DNA from: JAHDCJ01 sp039028895
GTDB lineage: Bacteria; Bacteroidota; Bacteroidia; Chitinophagales; Saprospiraceae
Length of the DNA: 64,000 nucleotides
NCBI GenBank assembly: GCA_039028895.1
Contig: JBCCHF010000038.1
Coordinates: forward strand, 6,248 to 70,247
Direction of reading: 5' to 3'
Shown here: one piece after another, positions 63,264-64,000 of the stretch
Position numbering within the stretch: the stretch's first letter is position 1
Layout of the letters: every line of letters starts with the position of its first letter
The notes under the pieces: model-generated
Told to the model about the DNA's origin: nothing
Databases searched by the model: none
What the model saw: only the letters and a program-made list of their open reading frames with translations
Translations under genes and position numbers: made by a program

Positions 63264-63827
63264 TTAGGATCCTTCAATTTTTGTGGAGGTAATATCTGAT
63301 TCGAAAATCGTACCTCCAATATTTGTAGGTTTGCCTGCTTCGAGACTTACCATTCTCATTTTATAAATGACCGATGGGAGTTGTTTCCCGCCAAGGAAGC
63401 CCCATAGGTGATTGGTACCTTCAAACGACATAGGAATCAAGTCTAGTATAAGCTTGAATGATTCATTGCTGCCATTTGGAAGATTTCCATCCTTATTTGA
63501 AAAAACATTCTTACCCTGGAAAAACTCGACTACCCTGGAGAGATGCTTAAGGGCAGTTTCATAGTTATCGTGAGTAGCTGTAAACAGCAGGAAGAGATTG
63601 ACGTTGACCGGAGGATTTTGGTAAACCGGCTTCTGTAAAGCATTCATCTTTACATACTTCTGGTTTTTCATTGTTTTTTCCTCTTCCAGATTGACCATTG
63701 TGATAATGATCTTCTCCTTCACGTGATCCTCATCCGCGATATTGGCGATAATGACGTGATCAGCTTCGTCGGTAAAGTAGTCTTCTAGCTTGGTTTCAAT
63801 GAATTTTATAGCATTAAATAAATTCAT
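63264..63827 (-). CDS. eCIS tube-terminating cap protein (Afp16/Pvc16 type, DUF4255)
   Basis: 187 residues. NAIKFIETKLEDYF ... IIITMVNLEEEKTMKN ... QNPPVNVNLFLLFTATHDNYETALKHLSRVVEFFQGKNVF ... LNLIPMSFEGTNHLWGFLGGK-like sequence (here LDLIPMSFEGTNHLWGFLGGKQLPSVIYKMRM) is the DUF4255 / Pvc16 N-terminal domain. It caps the distal end of the tube and sheath. Canonical Afp16 is longer. Only the N-terminal domain is present here. In this locus it is the first gene, whereas in Afp it is the last structural gene. Confidence 0.9.
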   Translation of the reverse strand: MNLFNAIKFIETKLEDYFTDEADHVIIANIADEDHVKEKIIITMVNLEEEKTMKNQKYVKMNALQKPVYQNPPVNVNLFLLFTATHDNYETALKHLSRVVEFFQGKNVFSNKDGNLPNGSNESFKLILDLIPMSFEGTNHLWGFLGGKQLPSVIYKMRMVSLEAGKPTNIGGTIFESDITSTKIEGS

Positions 63828-63933
63828 GAACAGATACTAAAGGGTTAAGAAAGTAGTTAAGTTTCTCAAAAATCTAAATAGCAATAATCGCACAATTATT
63901 ACTATTGCAACCCCGAATACATGATTTTATCAG

Positions 63934-63945
63934 TCTTGATCAAGA
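63934..63945. promoter_or_regulatory. 12-bp perfect palindrome upstream of the eCIS operon
   Basis: TCTTGATCAAGA is a perfect 12-base palindrome, 107 bases upstream of the first eCIS start codon. It could be an operator; chance occurrence in a 170-base AT-rich gap is not excluded. Confidence 0.3.
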
Positions 63946-63947
63946 TG

Positions 63948-63974
63948 AAAAATCATCAGACGACTATCTGATGA
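63948..63974 (-). terminator. Probable terminator of a minus-strand gene beyond the right edge
   Basis: On the minus strand TCATCAG pairs with CTGATGA around ATAGTCGT, followed by TTTTTC. It points toward the eCIS operon, so it would end a message entering from the right. Confidence 0.45.
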
Positions 63975-64000
63975 AAGCGTATTTTTTTGGGGTAAAATAA

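Noticed and set aside
35415..63827. Reading the locus as a prophage or T6SS
   Set aside because: There are no capsid, terminase, portal or integrase genes and no TssJLM membrane complex. DUF4255, DUF5908, CIS tape measure, Afp15-type ATPase and DUF4157 together define an eCIS.
63867..63895. Promoter-like TAGATTTT with upstream TTG on the minus strand before the eCIS operon
   Set aside because: It does not match TAnnTTTG, since the last base is T, and the spacing is poor. No promoter can be called.
1..64000. CRISPR arrays, tRNA, rRNA or insertion sequences
   Set aside because: I saw no regularly spaced short direct repeats with unique spacers, no tRNA-like cloverleaf, no rRNA sequence and no transposase. 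The repeats found are coding-module repeats.

Overview
The window reads as a chromosomal segment of a Bacteroidota bacterium, most likely a Saprospiria-like marine or sludge member. I infer this from the giant Cys-rich HYR-like and SprB-repeat surface proteins, the Bacteroidota-type C-terminal module on those proteins, candidate TAnnTTTG promoter elements, weak Shine-Dalgarno signals, and the gene set of the injection-system locus. Species cannot be named from sequence alone.

Region 1 (1-23651, + strand) holds four giant secreted mosaic proteins. The first is cut by the window edge. All are built from HYR-like modules followed by a SprB-like repeat, a conserved DW..R/H.NHLPV module and a dockerin-like double calcium loop, ending in H-x-P-Y/F. 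Other extracellular domains (P-domain, PPC-like, LamG-like) are spliced in at module boundaries. Between them lie a small exported protein, an IPTL-CTERM-like membrane-anchored protein, and a TMTC-type membrane glycosyltransferase with TPRs that may glycosylate surface proteins.

Region 2 (23652-35142) is housekeeping and mixed: transketolase, an exported TPR/DUF3857/transglutaminase-like protein, a PDZ plus alpha/beta-hydrolase protein, an LRR-BRCT protein, and on the minus strand RarA and a membrane-anchored coiled-coil protein. Several intergenic gaps here hold strong inverted repeats next to start codons or over a putative promoter.

Region 3 (35415-63827, all minus strand) is an essentially complete extracellular contractile injection system (eCIS; Afp/PVC/AlgoCIS-like) in one long gene series of 20 genes. 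In transcription order: Afp16-type cap protein (DUF4255), an unknown protein, one sheath, two tube proteins, DUF5908 (Afp6-like, 52 codons), Afp7-like tube/baseplate adaptor, VgrG-like spike, PAAR tip, gp25-like protein, two large J-like baseplate proteins, a 1205-residue protein in the fibre position ending in two L7/L12-like domains, the tape-measure protein, two DUF4157 proteins (probable cargo or cargo-associated), the Afp15-type AAA+ ATPase, an M15-like peptidase, a VWA/DUF2201 protein and a MoxR-type ATPase. A terminator lies at 35142-35111.

The points I consider most worth following are the tandem L7/L12-like domains on an eCIS structural protein, the possible nuclease-like domain behind DUF4157 in the 1247-residue protein, the M15/VWA/MoxR tail of the operon, and the domain-insertion pattern in the giant surface proteins.
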